Below are positions 1 to 6,656 of a DNA stretch of 14,456 bases, one piece after another (the first letter of the stretch is position 1; the number at the start of each line of letters is the position of its first letter). A model generated the notes under the pieces. That model made no database searches and had not been told where the DNA came from. It saw only the letters and a program-made list of their open reading frames with translations. Source of the DNA: an uncultured Cytophagaceae bacterium. Its GTDB lineage: Bacteria; Bacteroidota; Bacteroidia; Cytophagales; Spirosomataceae. The DNA lies in the NCBI GenBank assembly GCA_938008575.1, contig CALLKB010000022.1, positions 1 to 14,456 on the forward strand, read 5' to 3'. A program made the translations under genes and the position numbers.

Positions 1-39
1 ACAAGGTGACTGGAGTTCAGACGTGTGCTCTTCCGATCT
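1..39 (+). other. Illumina TruSeq adapter contamination (not genomic)
   Basis: Positions 6-39 match, base for base, the 34-nt TruSeq read-2 adapter as I know it: it begins GTGACTGGAGTTCAG and ends GCTCTTCCGATCT. The preceding ACAAG fits the end of the barcode in the indexed primer; read from the other strand it is CTTGT, which I recall as the start of TruSeq index 12 (CTTGTA). The orientation is that of a read running through a short insert into the adapter, then assembled in reverse complement. Genomic sequence therefore begins at about position 40. The adapter is open in the frame of the first gene and gives it a false GTG start. Confidence 0.98.
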
Positions 40-41
40 GT

Positions 42-1250
42 AAAACCATGTTGCTAAATAATGTTTATGGCAAAGATGGCCAAATGGAAAAAGGTGTTTC
101 GCTATCATTTTTATTGCGCACTGGTGAATGGAGTTTCCCTAAACCGATTCGGATTCAAAACTTTAAAAATAAATCAGAATATTCAGAATATACGTTGGCC
201 CCCAATGGTAAGGTTCTATTAATGACCACTGAAATGAAGGATTCTTATGGCGGAAAAGATATCTATGTCTCGTTTTTAAAATCAGACGATACTTGGACAG
301 AACCTAAGAATATTGGAGCTGCGGTTAATACAGGTGAGTCTGAAAGTACGCCTTTTATTGCTCCTGATGGTCAGACAATGTATTTCTCATCAAGTGGACA
401 TGTTGGTTATGGTAATAACGATATATTTCTTACGCGTAGATTAGATGATAGTTGGCTCAATTGGTCCATTCCGGAAAATGTTGGTCCAGTAGTTAACACA
501 AACCAATGGGATGGATATTTTACCGTGTCTGCGCAAGGGGATTATGCCTATTTTAGTTCAGTGGAAAACTCCATGGGTGCTGAAGATATTTACCGCATCA
601 AAATTCCGGAAAAAGTAAAACCACAGACATTGGTTCAGGTTTCGGGGCAAGTGATAAACCAATTGAGTAAATTAGCAATTCCAGCGAAAATACTAGTAAA
701 ATCAAGGGTCTCGTCAGATACGATGCAAATTGATTATGATCCCTATTTAGGGGATTTTAGTTTCATGTGGCCAACGAAAAAACCGTTCTACATGGAAATA
801 AGGGCAAAAGGATTTGTGACTCGGCGGGAGAATTTTGATTTTCGGGATCAAGCCAAATACTTCGAATCGGTTCAATTATTGGGTTTAGTGCCTATTGAAA
901 TGAATAAGCAATATAAGGTTCCTAATCTTTCTTTTATTCAAAGTAAATCCGAAATCTCGAAGGAGTCCTACCCTGCTTTAGATGAAATTGTTTTGATTTT
1001 ACAAGAAAACGAAGGATTACATTTGTTGGTAGAAGGACATACCGACAATCAAGGAGACTGGGATGAGAATTTAAAACTTTCTTTGGAGCGTGCGAATCAA
1101 GTTAAGAGCTATTTAATTTCGAAAGGTATTTCTGTTAATCGAATAGATACAAAAGGTTGGGGTGGTACGAAACCATTGAATACAAGTACCCTGGAAGAAA
1201 AAAGGCGTTTGAATCGTCGGGTTGAATTTAGTTTTTTTGTTGTGCAATGA
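42..1250 (+). CDS. PD40-repeat / OmpA C-terminal-domain outer-membrane protein, 5' truncated (PorE-like architecture)
   Basis: This is the C-terminal 402 residues of a larger envelope protein; the real start is lost at the contig edge. An open frame continues upstream to a GTG at 6, but that part is adapter. Domain order: three PD40/WD40-like propeller repeats at about 120-610 (cores YTLAPNGKVLLM, FIAPDGQTMYFSSS and FTVSAQGDYAYFSS); a small beta-sandwich resembling a carboxypeptidase-regulatory-like domain at about 633-850 (begins VSGQVINQL); and an OmpA_C peptidoglycan-binding domain at about 918-1247. The last contains VEGHTDNQGD, LSLERANQVKSYL and NRRVEF, so the Asp and Arg known to contact diaminopimelate in OmpA domains are both present. 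The protein probably sits in the outer membrane or periplasm and is anchored to peptidoglycan. The order matches PorE of the type IX secretion system, but Bacteroidota carry many paralogues of this build, so PorE identity is only a possibility. Its stop overlaps the next start (ATGA). Confidence 0.9.
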   Translation, partial: KTMLLNNVYGKDGQMEKGVSLSFLLRTGEWSFPKPIRIQNFKNKSEYSEYTLAPNGKVLLMTTEMKDSYGGKDIYVSFLKSDDTWTEPKNIGAAVNTGESESTPFIAPDGQTMYFSSSGHVGYGNNDIFLTRRLDDSWLNWSIPENVGPVVNTNQWDGYFTVSAQGDYAYFSSVENSMGAEDIYRIKIPEKVKPQTLVQVSGQVINQLSKLAIPAKILVKSRVSSDTMQIDYDPYLGDFSFMWPTKKPFYMEIRAKGFVTRRENFDFRDQAKYFESVQLLGLVPIEMNKQYKVPNLSFIQSKSEISKESYPALDEIVLILQENEGLHLLVEGHTDNQGDWDENLKLSLERANQVKSYLISKGISVNRIDTKGWGGTKPLNTSTLEEKRRLNRRVEFSFFVVQ

Positions 1251-2371
1251 CCGAAAATAAAGCAATCTATTTTGAGCAATTAAATGGTATCCGATTTATC
1301 GCGGTGCTTTTGGTGTTGTTGGATCATTGGCTGATCCCCATAAATCCTTTTTCCTTTTTAGGGCATTTAGGTGTTGTGATTTTCTTTGTGTTAAGTGGCT
1401 TTTTAATCACACGAATTTTATTTCAAAATGCAGATGATTGTAGGCAAAATCATTCGTCTATTTTGGTGAAAATTATTCGGTTTATGTATCGAAGGTCCTT
1501 GCGGATATTCCCTATCTACTTTTTACTGTTATTGATTGGATTGGTGTTTTCTTTGTCAAATTTTAAAAATTTGTGGCCCTACCTCGTGTTTTATTTGCCT
1601 AATTTTTACATCATGACAAAGGCAACCTGGCTGGGTATTTGGGATCATCTTTGGTCATTAGCAGTGGAAGAGCAGTACTACCTCGTTTTTCCCTATTTTG
1701 TCTTGTTACTTGCTCCGCGCAAGTATCCGCTTTTGTTTATTTTGATGCTTTTGGTTGGTTTGGGAACACGATTTGGATTTTATGCCTTTGCTAGTTCAGA
1801 GATGCAAGAGCAAAATTGGATGTGGTGGTATGTTAATCCATTTGCAGCTTTGGATTGCTTTGGTTTGGGTGGAATTTTGGCCTATTTATTTCATTACAAA
1901 CAAAATTACTTTCAATCTGTTAAGTTTCTTAAAGTAGGTTTAATAGTTAGTTTAATTGCATTTCTTGCAATTCTGAATTTAGGGGAGCTAACCATTTTTC
2001 AACATGCGAATATTTGGTCCATTGTTTTTGAACGAATTTCCGGAGCATTTTTTTCTTTTTTCTTGATCGCCTTATCTATTCGGAAAGACACATGGATATT
2101 AAGTGCTTTTTTGAAGTCAAAACCTGTATCTTATTTAGGCTCAATTTCTTATGGGATTTATTTGTATCACAATGTTGTGATGAATTATTACCACGATGAA
2201 GGAAATACAATTTGGTTTTATTTAAATAAGTATCTTCCAAATTTTCATTTAGAATTGGTTAATTTTACAATCTACAAGTTTATAATAAGCTTTTTATTTC
2301 TTGTATTTTTATCAAGTTTATCTTGGTTTATAATAGAACAGCCGATCAACAAATATAAAAATCGTATTTAA
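1247..2371 (+). CDS. Acyltransferase family 3 membrane protein (OafA/YrhL type)
   Basis: A 374-residue multi-pass inner-membrane O-acyltransferase (Acyltransferase_3). These proteins move acetyl or other acyl groups onto surface sugars such as O-antigen, exopolysaccharide or peptidoglycan. Visible family motifs: RFIAVLLVLLDHW with the putative catalytic His27; HLGVVIFFVLSGFLIT at about 40-55; the Arg-rich RRSLRIFPIY at about 82-91; WSLAVEEQYYL at about 136-146; and SYGIYLYHNVV in the last quarter. About ten hydrophobic helices fill the length. There is no C-terminal SGNH hydrolase domain, so this is the short form. The ATG overlaps the upstream stop (ATGA at 1247-1250) and the TAA overlaps the next ATG by one base, which suggests translational coupling. 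The acyl acceptor cannot be read from the sequence; the next gene, a glycosyltransferase, suggests a glycan or glycolipid. Confidence 0.93.
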   Translation: MTENKAIYFEQLNGIRFIAVLLVLLDHWLIPINPFSFLGHLGVVIFFVLSGFLITRILFQNADDCRQNHSSILVKIIRFMYRRSLRIFPIYFLLLLIGLVFSLSNFKNLWPYLVFYLPNFYIMTKATWLGIWDHLWSLAVEEQYYLVFPYFVLLLAPRKYPLLFILMLLVGLGTRFGFYAFASSEMQEQNWMWWYVNPFAALDCFGLGGILAYLFHYKQNYFQSVKFLKVGLIVSLIAFLAILNLGELTIFQHANIWSIVFERISGAFFSFFLIALSIRKDTWILSAFLKSKPVSYLGSISYGIYLYHNVVMNYYHDEGNTIWFYLNKYLPNFHLELVNFTIYKFIISFLFLVFLSSLSWFIIEQPINKYKNRI

Positions 2372-3120
2372 TGCAAAAGGAGTTAGAATTAATCGTTGTT
2401 ATTCCTGCTTACAATGAAGAAGCATGTATACGAGAAGTGGTGCCTAATTGGATTGAGGGGATTAGTCAAATAATACCTAAAGATAAATTTAAGTTATTGA
2501 TTATAAATGACGGTTCTCGTGATAATACGGGTACTATTTTAGATGAATTGACGGGTATTTATCCCAATTTAATTGCCAAACATCAGTTGAATGGTGGACA
2601 TGGGAATGCGATTTACAACGGCTATCAAATGGCAATTGATATGAATCCAGCATTTGTATTTCAAACGGATTCAGATGACCAGTTTGATCCCCGTGATTTT
2701 CATAAATTTTGGGAGAAACGTAATGAATCTGATTTTGTTCTAGGATTTCGAGAAGTTCGTCATGATGATCCATTCCGCTTATTAATTACTCGTATTTTAA
2801 AATTTTCTTTATTGTTCATATACGGAACTTATATTCATGACGCGAATATTCCATTCCGATTGATTCGTACGAGTTTTTTAAAGAAACTAATTGCTGCTTT
2901 ACCCAAACAAGTTCCTTTCGCTCCCAACATCTTCTTAGCTGTATTGGCAAAGAAATCTGGTCAAACCTTATTTGATATTCCTGTATTACACAAAGAACGA
3001 GAAACAGGTGAAGTGTCTATTCGACACATGAAACTTCTAAAGGTTTGTTGGCAAAGTTTTAAAGAACTAAGCACATTTCGATTCGCATTGAATCGAATGG
3101 TGAAGGAGATTAAAAAATAA
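2371..3120 (+). CDS. Family 2 glycosyltransferase (GT-A fold)
   Basis: A 249-residue GT2 enzyme of the dolichol-phosphate-mannose-synthase/WcaA-like group, which transfers a sugar from a nucleotide donor to a lipid or glycan acceptor on the cytoplasmic face. Motifs: IVVIPAYNEEACI at about 8-20 at the first strand, INDGSRDNTG at about 45-54 (Asp47 for nucleotide binding), GGHGNAIYNGY at about 75-85, and the metal-binding QTDSDDQFDP at about 98-107. An amphipathic stretch near 130-150 may touch the membrane. There is no C-terminal pair of transmembrane helices, so it is the short soluble form. Translation probably couples to the acyltransferase through the TAATG overlap at 2369-2373. It is the last gene of its unit and is followed at once by a strong hairpin. 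Donor and acceptor are unknown. Confidence 0.93.
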   Translation: MQKELELIVVIPAYNEEACIREVVPNWIEGISQIIPKDKFKLLIINDGSRDNTGTILDELTGIYPNLIAKHQLNGGHGNAIYNGYQMAIDMNPAFVFQTDSDDQFDPRDFHKFWEKRNESDFVLGFREVRHDDPFRLLITRILKFSLLFIYGTYIHDANIPFRLIRTSFLKKLIAALPKQVPFAPNIFLAVLAKKSGQTLFDIPVLHKERETGEVSIRHMKLLKVCWQSFKELSTFRFALNRMVKEIKK

Positions 3121-3158
3121 TTAAAAAGGCTAATTCAATTCTGAATTAGCCTTTTTAA
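3121..3158. terminator. Bidirectional intrinsic terminator
   Basis: A perfect 17-bp inverted repeat (arms 3121-3137 and 3142-3158) with a 4-base loop. The core is GGCTAATTCA and its complement; the outer parts are A5 on one side and T5 on the other. It fills exactly the gap between two convergent stop codons and has a T-run on the 3' side in either direction, so it can stop both the glycosyltransferase unit and the ahpD transcript. Confidence 0.9.
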
Positions 3159-3731
3159 TTAAAGTAATACGATTAAGCTTTTGATTATAGCCGTTAAGCG
3201 AATGGCATCTAAGATACGTGCTTCTGTAGCCCCATGGTTCTTGACCGACTGCTCATGTGATGAGACACACATTTCACAACCATTGATTGCTGATACAGTT
3301 AAACTAGCAAGTTCGAAAAACTCTTTGCCTAAAACAGGATTCATCATGATGGACATGCGAATACCTGCTGGTGCTGTATTGTAATATTCTTTATCTACAA
3401 AGTGCTTGAAACGATAAAAAATATTGTTAGCATTTAACAAAGAAACCAAGGCATGAATTTCATTGATTTCAGCTTCAGTCGCTCCTTTTGTTAACGCTAA
3501 CTCCGTTAAGGAAGTTATCGTTCTTTCGTGTTTCTGATTGACTGAAACTGCTAACGCTAATAGAATTGCTTCTTTTTCGTTCAATGTTTGCGCTCGTAAT
3601 GCATTCGAAACATTAATTTTTAAATCTTTGATGTAACGGTGATCCGCAGCATCCAAAGTGTCTAAAAGGGCAAAGGATTCTGTAGCAGGGATATTGATCT
3701 CTGCTAATAAATTATCTTTAGTCTCACTCAT
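3159..3731 (-). CDS. ahpD: AhpD-like alkylhydroperoxidase (carboxymuconolactone decarboxylase family)
   Basis: A 190-residue protein of the AhpD/CMD fold, close to the 175-180 residues of mycobacterial AhpD and much longer than single-domain YciW/CMD proteins. The redox site is NGCEMCVSSHE: Cys152-x-x-Cys155 followed by His159. Glu140 lies 12 residues before the first Cys, the spacing of Glu118 and Cys130 in M. tuberculosis AhpD as I recall it. The His between the two cysteines there (His132) is Met154 here. AhpD reduces oxidised AhpC, taking electrons from lipoylated dihydrolipoamide acyltransferase and lipoamide dehydrogenase, and has weak peroxidase activity itself. Its place 47 bp downstream of an AhpC of the same type, and away from any ahpF, supports that role. 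Symbol by motif and context; electron donor inferred. Confidence 0.85.
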   Translation of the reverse strand: MSETKDNLLAEINIPATESFALLDTLDAADHRYIKDLKINVSNALRAQTLNEKEAILLALAVSVNQKHERTITSLTELALTKGATEAEINEIHALVSLLNANNIFYRFKHFVDKEYYNTAPAGIRMSIMMNPVLGKEFFELASLTVSAINGCEMCVSSHEQSVKNHGATEARILDAIRLTAIIKSLIVLL

Positions 3732-3747
3732 GGTCGTTGATTTTAAA

Positions 3748-3769
3748 AGCCCCAGGGAACCCTGGGGCT
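3748..3769 (-). terminator. GC-rich hairpin with short U-run between ahpC and ahpD (attenuator candidate)
   Basis: Read on the minus strand, a 10-bp perfect stem (AGCCCCAGGG and its complement, 2-base centre) is followed by TTT then AAAA. The U-run is four bases if the last stem T is counted, so termination may be partial. Only 16 bases separate it from the ahpD start, leaving no evident room for another promoter, so ahpD is probably expressed by readthrough. It could also protect the 3' end of ahpC mRNA. Confidence 0.7.
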
Positions 3770-3778
3770 AAAAGAATA

Positions 3779-4327
3779 TTATAATGTTGCTTCTCCTGCT
3801 TTCCAGTTACATGGGCAAAGCTCATCTGTTTGTAAAGCATCTAATACACGCAATACTTCGTCTACGTTACGACCTACTGAAAGATCATTTGCAGAAGCCC
3901 AACGGATGATACCGTTTTGGTCAGCGATGTAAGTAACTCGGTATGCAACCTTCTCTCCTTCTGTCAAAATTCCTAATTCTTCAGCTAAGCTTTTAGAAGT
4001 ATCTGCCAACATAGGGAATTTCAAACCACGTAAATCATCGTGATCTCTTCTCCATGCTGCGTGTACGAATTCTGAATCTGTTGATGCTCCGATCAATGTT
4101 GCATCACGGTCAGCGAAATCACCGGCACGACGGTTGAATTCAGCAATTTCAGTTGGGCAAACGAAAGTAAAATCTTTTGGCCACCAAAACATTACTAACC
4201 ACTTACCATCTTTCTTGTGATCTTCTGAAGTAATTGTCGCAAATTCTTTTCCTTGCTCTAAAGAAACAACTGCCGTTTTTGAAAATGTAGGAAATTGGCT
4301 TCCTAAACCTAACATGTAATTTGCCAT
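3779..4327 (-). CDS. ahpC: Alkyl hydroperoxide reductase subunit C-type peroxiredoxin
   Basis: A 182-residue typical 2-Cys peroxiredoxin that reduces H2O2, organic peroxides and probably peroxynitrite in the cytoplasm. The peroxidatic Cys57 lies in WPKDFTFVCPTEIAEF. The resolving region is DELCPCNWKAGE with Cys171 and Cys173, so there are three cysteines at nearly the same spacing as in M. tuberculosis AhpC (61/174/176), and VGRNVDEVLRVLDALQ also follows that protein closely. The C-terminal tail after the resolving Cys is a little shorter than in the mycobacterial protein. I chose the ATG at 4327 (MANYMLGLGSQFP). An in-frame ATG at 4393 would add 22 basic residues absent from the family and would cover the promoter. 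First gene of a pair with ahpD, divergent from oxyR, so likely induced by peroxide. Confidence 0.95.
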   Translation of the reverse strand: MANYMLGLGSQFPTFSKTAVVSLEQGKEFATITSEDHKKDGKWLVMFWWPKDFTFVCPTEIAEFNRRAGDFADRDATLIGASTDSEFVHAAWRRDHDDLRGLKFPMLADTSKSLAEELGILTEGEKVAYRVTYIADQNGIIRWASANDLSVGRNVDEVLRVLDALQTDELCPCNWKAGEATL

Positions 4328-4394
4328 TTGTATAAGTGTTTTGTTTGTTCGTTTAAAATGATGTTGCAAATATCGTAGGTTAAAATCTATCAAT

Positions 4395-4402
4395 CAAATC
4401 TA
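4395..4402 (-). promoter_or_regulatory. Candidate Bacteroidota -7 box for ahpC
   Basis: On the minus strand this reads TAGATTTG, an exact fit to the TAnnTTTG -7 consensus of Bacteroidota. It would start transcription about 60 bases before the ahpC ATG at 4327. No clear TTTG -33 element lies at the usual distance, as might be expected of an activator-dependent promoter. It overlaps the left arm of the inverted repeat at 4396-4426. Confidence 0.45.
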
Positions 4403-4433
4403 TATTTTTTATATTTGTATAGATTTTGACTAT
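4396..4433. promoter_or_regulatory. Candidate OxyR operator shared by ahpC and oxyR
   Basis: A perfect 9-bp inverted repeat AAATCTATA / TATAGATTT (4396-4404 and 4418-4426) with 13 bases between and centres 22 bp (two helical turns) apart. Its right arm runs into ATAG-N7-CTAT at 4419-4433, which is one exact half of the ATAG/CTAT series bound by E. coli OxyR. A further CTAT lies at 4387-4390. The site covers candidate -7 boxes for both directions and ends three bases before the oxyR ATG, so binding could both activate ahpC and repress oxyR. Assigned from pattern only. Confidence 0.55.
4410..4417 (+). promoter_or_regulatory. Candidate Bacteroidota -7 box for oxyR
   Basis: TATATTTG fits TAnnTTTG exactly and lies in the spacer of the inverted repeat, 19 bases before the oxyR ATG at 4437. 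It would give a leader of only about a dozen bases. No good -33 element was seen. Confidence 0.4.
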
Positions 4434-4436
4434 ATA

Positions 4437-5360
4437 ATGACAATTACACAACTGGAGTACATCGTCGCGCTCGCCGACCTGCAAAGTTTTTCCAAAGCAG
4501 CTGATTATTGCTGTGTATCTCAACCCAGTTTGAGCATGCAAGTGCAAAAATTGGAAGATGAATTGAACATGACCTTGTTTAATCGAAAGGCTAAGCCATT
4601 AGAACCAACACTTGAAGCAAGAGAAATTTTAGCAAAAGCTCGAATCATTCTTTCGGAAAGTAAATCCATACTCTCTCTTACAAAAGGTTGGTCTACACAG
4701 GTTACGGGAAATCTTGCAATTGGAGTTATCCCAACGATAGCACCATATTTAATGCCACGCTTTCTGGCTGATTTCCAATTGAAATACCCCAATTTAACTA
4801 TTAGCGTTTCGGAAACTACCACAGAGAATATTAAGCATGAAATTGCTGAAGGTCGAATTGACATAGGCATACTTGTTACCCCTTTAAATTCAAATTTGAT
4901 TGAGATTCCACTTTATTACGAGGAATTATTCCTGTATTCTAATGTCTGGGAAGATGATGGATCTAAATTAAGTGCCACTCTTGATCCTACTAAATTGTGG
5001 CTTTTAGAGGAGGGACACTGCTTAAGTAATCAAATTAATTCTATCTGTAACCTGAATGCAGGTGCCCGAATATCTAATTCATTGACTTATCAAACGGGAA
5101 GTTTAGAAACGATAGTCCGAATGGCTGATTTGGGATTTGGTCAAACAATTATTCCGCAAATGTTTGTTGATTATTTAGATAATAAATCAAAAGAGAAGGT
5201 ACATCCACTTCCCAAGCCTACACCAATTCGTGAAGTTTCACTTGTTCATGCGAAGTCCTATTCACGTAAAGCTATTATTAATGCACTTAAATTAGAGATA
5301 TTAGCACATATTCCGATGCAATGGCAGTCTATTGCTGATCGAACGATTATACCAATATAG
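4437..5360 (+). CDS. oxyR: Hydrogen peroxide-sensing LysR-family regulator (OxyR)
   Basis: A 307-residue LysR-type activator. The N-terminal winged helix-turn-helix spans about 1-60 (QLEYIVALADLQSFSKAAD, SQPSLSMQVQKLEDEL), then a linker helix and a periplasmic-binding-protein-like sensor domain. The redox loop LLEEGHCLSNQINSIC holds Cys195 and Cys204, nine apart like Cys199 and Cys208 of E. coli OxyR, with the surrounding LLE-GHCL also kept. A disulfide between them on peroxide exposure would switch DNA binding. It is divergent from ahpC with a 109-bp shared control region, the usual genetic setting for OxyR. The 3' end overlaps the convergent MFS gene by 14 bases, with no hairpin terminator between them. 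LysR membership is certain; the OxyR call rests on the cysteines and neighbours. Confidence 0.93.
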   Translation: MTITQLEYIVALADLQSFSKAADYCCVSQPSLSMQVQKLEDELNMTLFNRKAKPLEPTLEAREILAKARIILSESKSILSLTKGWSTQVTGNLAIGVIPTIAPYLMPRFLADFQLKYPNLTISVSETTTENIKHEIAEGRIDIGILVTPLNSNLIEIPLYYEELFLYSNVWEDDGSKLSATLDPTKLWLLEEGHCLSNQINSICNLNAGARISNSLTYQTGSLETIVRMADLGFGQTIIPQMFVDYLDNKSKEKVHPLPKPTPIREVSLVHAKSYSRKAIINALKLEILAHIPMQWQSIADRTIIPI

Positions 5361-6654
5361 CTTGAAGTTGTTCGGTTCTTCTTATTTTTAAAAGGAAATA
5401 GATACTGGCTATAAACACAAGGCCTAATATCAAAATACCTAAGCGCATGTTGCCAGTCAATTGGATGATTAAGCCAAAAATGAATGTCCCCAACACGGTT
5501 GATAAGCGATCACATGCATCATAAAAGCTGAAATAGGAACTCGTGTCTTGTTCATTTGGAGGACACATTTTGGCGAATGTCGCCCGACTATTCGATTGGA
5601 TCCCCCCCATCACAAAACCTATGCCAGTGGCCAATAAATAAAAATTAAATTGATCATTTACCGTATAGGCGAAACCACAAATGGCAACCCAGACGATAAC
5701 GATAGCTAGTAATGCTTGTATATTACCGAATCGTTGAGAAAGTTTTGCACAAAAATAAGCTCCTGGTATCGCGACTAGTTGAATCAATAGAATGGTTATG
5801 ATCAGTGCGTCTGTTGGCAAATGCAATTCTTCACTACCAAATAATGCTCCCAAAAACATAACAGTTTGCGCTCCCATGTTGAAGAGAAAAAAACTAGCCA
5901 AGAAGCGCTTTAGTGCTCCAATATTTTTCACTTCTTCATATACCTTTTTAAGTTCCTTCCAACCGCCTAACCAAATGTTTTCACCTCGATGGCTTCTTTG
6001 TTTTCCGTCTGGTAGGTAATGAAAAGGTATTTGCGCAAATACTAACCACCAAATTCCCACACTTAGAAATGATATTCTAGAAGCTAAATCTCCAGAAAGA
6101 TTGCCGTACCATTGCGGCATCATCACCATCGTTAAATTTTGGATAAGTAAAAGAACACTTCCTATGTAACCCATTGTAAATCCTTTGGCACTTAATTGGT
6201 CAAAACGGTCAGGGCTTGCGATTTCAGGTAAAAAGGAATTATAGAACACCATACTTCCTCCCCATCCGATGATGGAAAATAGAAAACCAAATGTTCCAAT
6301 GTAGTAATTTCCTTTTTCGAAAAAGTAAAGGCTAATACAACTAAATGAACCTAAATAACAAAAAAATCGCATAAACGATTTCTTGTTTCCTTTGTAATCA
6401 GCTATTCCTGAAAGTAATGGCATTAGTATAGCTAACAGTAAAAATGCACATGAAACAGTGTATGAAAATATAACCGTATTACTTAAATGCATCCCTAGAA
6501 AATCGATCTCTTTATTACCTGAAGCACTGACAGCAGCGAAAGGATAATAAATCGGGAAAATCGCACTCGTAATGGTTAAAGAATGAACCGAATTCGCCCA
6601 ATCATAAAATGCCCACGCATTTAAAACCTTGGGATTATTTAGTTCGTTTTTCAT
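5347..6654 (-). CDS. MFS transporter, Atg22/UMF1 type
   Basis: A 435-residue inner-membrane permease with about 12 hydrophobic helices. The N terminus NAWAFYDWANSVHSLTI is the hallmark of the Atg22/UMF1 branch of the major facilitator superfamily (the fungal members export amino acids from the vacuole; bacterial members are mostly uncharacterised). Other recognisable segments are GIADYKGNKKSFMRFFCYLG at the loop between helices 2 and 3, and FVMGGIQSNSRATFAKMCPP with SYFSFYDACDRLSTVLGTFIFG in the second half. The ATG at 6654 lies two bases after the parC stop, so it is very likely translated from the same message. Its stop lies inside the 3' end of oxyR on the other strand. The substrate cannot be inferred. 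Confidence 0.9.
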   Translation of the reverse strand: MKNELNNPKVLNAWAFYDWANSVHSLTITSAIFPIYYPFAAVSASGNKEIDFLGMHLSNTVIFSYTVSCAFLLLAILMPLLSGIADYKGNKKSFMRFFCYLGSFSCISLYFFEKGNYYIGTFGFLFSIIGWGGSMVFYNSFLPEIASPDRFDQLSAKGFTMGYIGSVLLLIQNLTMVMMPQWYGNLSGDLASRISFLSVGIWWLVFAQIPFHYLPDGKQRSHRGENIWLGGWKELKKVYEEVKNIGALKRFLASFFLFNMGAQTVMFLGALFGSEELHLPTDALIITILLIQLVAIPGAYFCAKLSQRFGNIQALLAIVIVWVAICGFAYTVNDQFNFYLLATGIGFVMGGIQSNSRATFAKMCPPNEQDTSSYFSFYDACDRLSTVLGTFIFGLIIQLTGNMRLGILILGLVFIASIYFLLKIRRTEQLQAILV

Positions 6655-6656
6655 CC

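Noticed and set aside
6..41. A GTG start giving an N-terminal MTGVQTCALPI for the first protein
   Set aside because: These bases are the sequencing adapter, so the residues are not part of any natural protein.
3121..3158. The inverted repeat as an insertion-sequence end or attachment site
   Set aside because: It fits exactly between two convergent stops with T-runs both ways, which a terminator explains fully; no transposase or target duplication is nearby.
4328..4393. A 22-residue longer ahpC start at 4393
   Set aside because: The added residues do not resemble AhpC N termini and would cover the candidate promoter and operator; the ATG at 4327 gives the family's normal start.
4520..4870. 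A 116-codon minus-strand frame inside oxyR
   Set aside because: It lies wholly within a clearly coding gene on the other strand and resembles no family; treated as a shadow.
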